Source: an uncultured Lachnospiraceae bacterium
Lineage (GTDB): Bacteria; Bacillota; Clostridia; Lachnospirales; Lachnospiraceae
Direction: 5' to 3'
Length of the DNA stretch: 64,000 nt
NCBI GenBank assembly: GCA_910577045.1
Contig: CAJTLB010000012.1
Span: forward strand, 1 to 64,000
The stretch's first letter is position 1. Every line of letters starts with the position of its first letter. Below are positions 61,741-64,000 of this stretch, in pieces. The position numbers and the translations under genes were made by a program. The notes below the pieces were generated by a model. It was not told the origin of the DNA. It made no database searches and saw only the letters and a list, made by a program, of their open reading frames with translations.

Positions 61741-61775
61741 ATAATTAATTCCTTTCTTAAGTGTAACAAAAAATG

Positions 61776-62783
61776 TTACAGTAACATAATCTGGTGTTTT
61801 TTACATTCCTTTCTCATTTCAGATGGCCAAAGGCTTGCCTGTACCTCCCCTACATGTGCTTTATCTAGTAAAAGCATACATAAACGGGACTGCCCAATGC
61901 CGCCGCCGATAGTATAAGGAAGTTCTTTCTTTAATAACATGCTATGGAATGGAAGGTTTAGGCGATCTTCACAACCAGCCGTTTTTAATTGGGAAAGAAG
62001 AGAATCCTCATCAACACGGATCCCCATGCTGGAAATTTCTAAAGCACAGTTTAAATTTTCATACCAGAATAAAATATCCCCATTTAATTCCCAATCATCA
62101 TAGTCTGGCGCCCTGCCATCATGTGGTTTGCCGTTAGTTAATGCCCCGCCGATTTTCATTAAAAAGACACAGCCCAGTTCCTTGGTAATTAAATTTTCTC
62201 TTTCCTTTGGGGTTTTATCTGGATAACGGTCTAATAGTTCTTGTGAAGTAATAAAGTGGATTTCGTCAGGCAGTTTTTTTACTGCTTGTGGGTATTTATA
62301 CCATACTTCATGTTCCATATGTTTAATAATTTTAAAAATGGTTTGTACAGTAGATTTTAGGGTATCTATAGTACGGTCTTCTTTGGCAATCACTTTTTCC
62401 CAGTCCCATTGATCGACATAGCAAGAATGAAGGTTATCTAATTCCTCATCCCGGCGGATTGCGTTCATATTTGTGTACAAGCCTTCCCCGATAGAGAAAC
62501 CATATTCTAAAAGAGCCATTCTTTTCCACTTGGCAAGTGAGTGGACTACTTCGATTTCTTCTTTAGGGATTCCTAAAATATCAAAAGAAACAGGACGTTC
62601 TACCCCATTTAGGTTATCGTTTAAACCAGAACTTTTTTCAACAAAAAGTGGGGCAGAGATACGTTCTAGGTTCATTTCTTTTCCAAATTCCTTTTGAAAA
62701 GTGTCACGGATATACTTAATTGCTTCTTCTGTCTCGCGGATAGATAAACGAGGATTGTAATCTTTTGGTATTATTAGTGACAT
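61776..62783 (-). CDS. asnA: aspartate-ammonia ligase
   Basis: About 335 aa. The ATG at 62783-62781 is chosen for GGAGGTG eight bases upstream; the frame is open to 62813. Class II tRNA-synthetase-like fold: LERISAPLFVEKSSGLNDNLNGVERPVSFD, AKWKRMALLEYGFSIGEGLYTNMNAIRRDE, SCYVDQWDWEK, and GGGIGQSRLCMLLLDKAHVGEVQASLWP (motif 3 Arg). It makes asparagine from aspartate, ammonia and ATP. No T-box is seen in the short leader. Confidence 0.96.
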   Translation of the reverse strand: MSLIIPKDYNPRLSIRETEEAIKYIRDTFQKEFGKEMNLERISAPLFVEKSSGLNDNLNGVERPVSFDILGIPKEEIEVVHSLAKWKRMALLEYGFSIGEGLYTNMNAIRRDEELDNLHSCYVDQWDWEKVIAKEDRTIDTLKSTVQTIFKIIKHMEHEVWYKYPQAVKKLPDEIHFITSQELLDRYPDKTPKERENLITKELGCVFLMKIGGALTNGKPHDGRAPDYDDWELNGDILFWYENLNCALEISSMGIRVDEDSLLSQLKTAGCEDRLNLPFHSMLLKKELPYTIGGGIGQSRLCMLLLDKAHVGEVQASLWPSEMRKECKKHQIMLL

Positions 62784-62931
62784 ATACTGTTCACCTCCAG
62801 GTTTTAAATTCATACTTTACTATAGTACCACGTTTGAGTGGAAAAATCAAATATCTTAATAGTAAAGTTATATTATGGGTAGAAAATGTCTTAATAAGCA
62901 ATTTTATGTTGTAACTGGCAGTTTTAGAAGA

Positions 62932-62959
62932 TAAAGCATCTATAGGAGTATGCCGATAT
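62932..62959 (+). promoter_or_regulatory. sigma-D/FliA-like promoter
   Basis: TAAA (62932-62935), a 16-nt spacer and GCCGATAT (62952-62959). The -10 is an exact match to the sigma-D consensus (GCCGATAT), while the spacer is one base longer than the usual 15. It lies 46 bp upstream of the coiled-coil gene. Confidence 0.5.
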
Positions 62960-63004
62960 AGTTTATAAGATGGAATATAGAATAAATAGATTAAGGAGGC
63001 AGTT

Positions 63005-63826
63005 ATGAAAATTAACCAAGCAGAAACACAGGATAAGCTTTATCAGGCTACATACCAAACAGAGAAAGAAGATATAAAAAGAAATGGAAAGCAGCTTCAG
63101 AATAATACAGTATTTGCTGGTAATTTGAATTTAATGGAAGATCCTATTGCTAAAAAAAGAGAAGAAGCAAGGAAAGAGGCAATGGGTTTATTGACAAACC
63201 AGTTTAAAATTGATTCTGATATTGATAATGGAATGGAAGGAAGCCGCAGCCGTGTGGATAAACTTCGGGAAGAATCAGAGTATGCAACAAAAGAAGTTGC
63301 CCGTTTAGAGGCACAAATGCAAAAAATGATAGAGGAAGACGGGTTAGAAGAGGGAAGCGAAGAGTTAAAAAGTATCCAAGAAGAAATTAAATACTGGAAA
63401 TCAGAAGCTTATAAAAGCGAGAGTGCCATTATGGGAGAGAATGCTGCTGTTAGAGAAACAAAAATGGCTCTTTTAAAGAGAACTTATGATATGAGAGATG
63501 CTTCAAAAGATGCGGAAAAAATAATGGAAGCAGCAAGTAAAGAAATTGTTGATATGCTTAAACAAGACGCGATAGATAAAATAGATGAGGATATGGAAGA
63601 AGAGCAAGAAAAGGCAGAAGAGATAAAAGAGGAACAAGAAGAGAAAGAAAAGTTAATAGAAAAGGATAAAGAACAGAAGAAACTAGAGGAAACAACAAAA
63701 GAACTAATTACGGCAGATTCTGATACAGAAAAGAGCAAACTTCAAAAAGAAATCCAAAAAATCTTGGAAGAACAAGATTTAATAGAGGAAGATTTAAAGG
63801 GATTAGCAGTTGATGCAAGTATTTAG
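63005..63826 (+). CDS. hypothetical highly charged coiled-coil protein
   Basis: 273 aa, with AAGGAGG upstream. No signal peptide or TM helix. An N-terminal region (MKINQAETQDKLYQATYQTE) is followed by coiled coils from about residue 75 to the end, very rich in Glu and Lys (EEEQEKAEEIKEEQEEKEKL). No known domain. The sigma-D-like promoter suggests a link with motility or flagella (inference). Confidence 0.7.
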   Translation: MKINQAETQDKLYQATYQTEKEDIKRNGKQLQNNTVFAGNLNLMEDPIAKKREEARKEAMGLLTNQFKIDSDIDNGMEGSRSRVDKLREESEYATKEVARLEAQMQKMIEEDGLEEGSEELKSIQEEIKYWKSEAYKSESAIMGENAAVRETKMALLKRTYDMRDASKDAEKIMEAASKEIVDMLKQDAIDKIDEDMEEEQEKAEEIKEEQEEKEKLIEKDKEQKKLEETTKELITADSDTEKSKLQKEIQKILEEQDLIEEDLKGLAVDASI

Positions 63827-63843
63827 CTTGTAAGGAAGTTTTT

Positions 63844-63896
63844 GGGATTGTTGCTTTTGTAGATGAATAATCTACGAAAACAACAGTCCCTCTTTT
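63844..63896 (+). terminator. long terminator hairpin
   Basis: GGGA, TTGTTG, TTTTGTAGAT pair with ATCTAC, AAAA, CAACA and TCCC around loop GAATA, then TCTTTT. It ends the coiled-coil gene. Confidence 0.7.
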
Positions 63897-63905
63897 ATAA
63901 GTAAT

Positions 63906-64000
63906 TTACCAACAAATTGAAAATTCTAATACAGTTTGTGTTATAGGCTGGTTTAATAAAAAGCGGATTAGGTAAATAGTTTCTTCTTCCCCATTTTCAT
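63906..64000 (-). CDS. 3' end of a gene running in from the right (unknown)
   Basis: On the minus strand an open frame enters at 64000 and ends at the stop 63906-63908; its last 30 residues read ENGEEETIYLIRFLLNQPIT then QTVLEFSICW. The placement after a terminator and convergent to the coiled-coil gene fits a real gene end. Family not recognised. Confidence 0.45.
   Translation of the reverse strand, partial: ENGEEETIYLIRFLLNQPITQTVLEFSICW

Noticed and set aside
62784..63004. T-box riboswitch upstream of asnA
   Set aside because: The leader is too short and I could not find the T-box core sequence or a specifier-loop arrangement on the minus strand.

Overview
The window looks like a chromosomal segment of a low-GC, spore-forming, strictly anaerobic Firmicute, most likely a gut Lachnospiraceae. 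The grounds are the AT-rich base composition, a SleC-type cortex-lytic gene, Clostridia-style LytTR/GHKL regulators, GH51/GH43 plant-polysaccharide enzymes and PBSX-like phage remnants. This assignment is inferred from gene content; no marker gene such as 16S rRNA is present.

Layout. 1-9.5 kb: hybrid histidine kinase plus solute-binding lipoprotein, tRNA-Pro, a C_GCAxxG/GGDEF/EAL fusion, an LRR membrane protein and a Sel1-repeat protein. 9.5-14.6 kb: accessory debris, namely a broken IS200-type TnpA, a broken XkdF, a type I toxin-antitoxin locus (holin-like toxin with convergent antisense RNA), then a phage tail-end/lysis cassette (tail protein, XkdX, XhlA, holin, GH25 lysin). 14.6-21 kb: a truncated sleC, then carA-carB behind an attenuator, and carbamate kinase. 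21-24.4 kb: small genes and a TnpB-like protein that lacks all three RuvC catalytic acidic residues.

24.4-52.7 kb: two back-to-back Wzx/Wzy surface-polysaccharide operons. Operon A (24.7-41.0 kb) carries a PglE/PglC/PglD-like initiation module, an FdtA/FdtB/QdtF-like dTDP-3-formamido-sugar module, a CDP-alditol-like module, glycosyltransferases, polymerase and flippase. Operon B (42.5-52.7 kb) has its own initiating transferase, glycosyltransferases, polymerase, flippase and a methyltransferase. An Rpn-type nuclease gene lies between them. Each operon is preceded by the same ~155-bp repeat containing two GTATAC-centred palindromes, followed by a leader that can be folded into the same three-hairpin RNA with compensatory base changes and a possible pseudoknot. 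The nuclease-dead TnpB gene ends about 20 bp before the first copy of the repeat. Two decorating enzymes (an acyltransferase and a pyruvyltransferase) are each out of frame by one G in a poly-G run, and a glycosyltransferase is out of frame at a poly-A run. This suggests phase variation, or homopolymer sequencing error.

52.7-64 kb: GH51 and GH43 arabinan/xylan enzymes, a LytTR regulator and GHKL kinase with two ABC exporter half-transporters, a CPBP protease, asnA, a coiled-coil protein behind a sigma-D-like promoter, and the 3' end of a gene on the minus strand.

The most unusual part is the combination at the polysaccharide locus: dead TnpB, shared repeat, structured leader and slip-prone tracts. 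It could be a layered switch for surface glycans; that functional link is inference.
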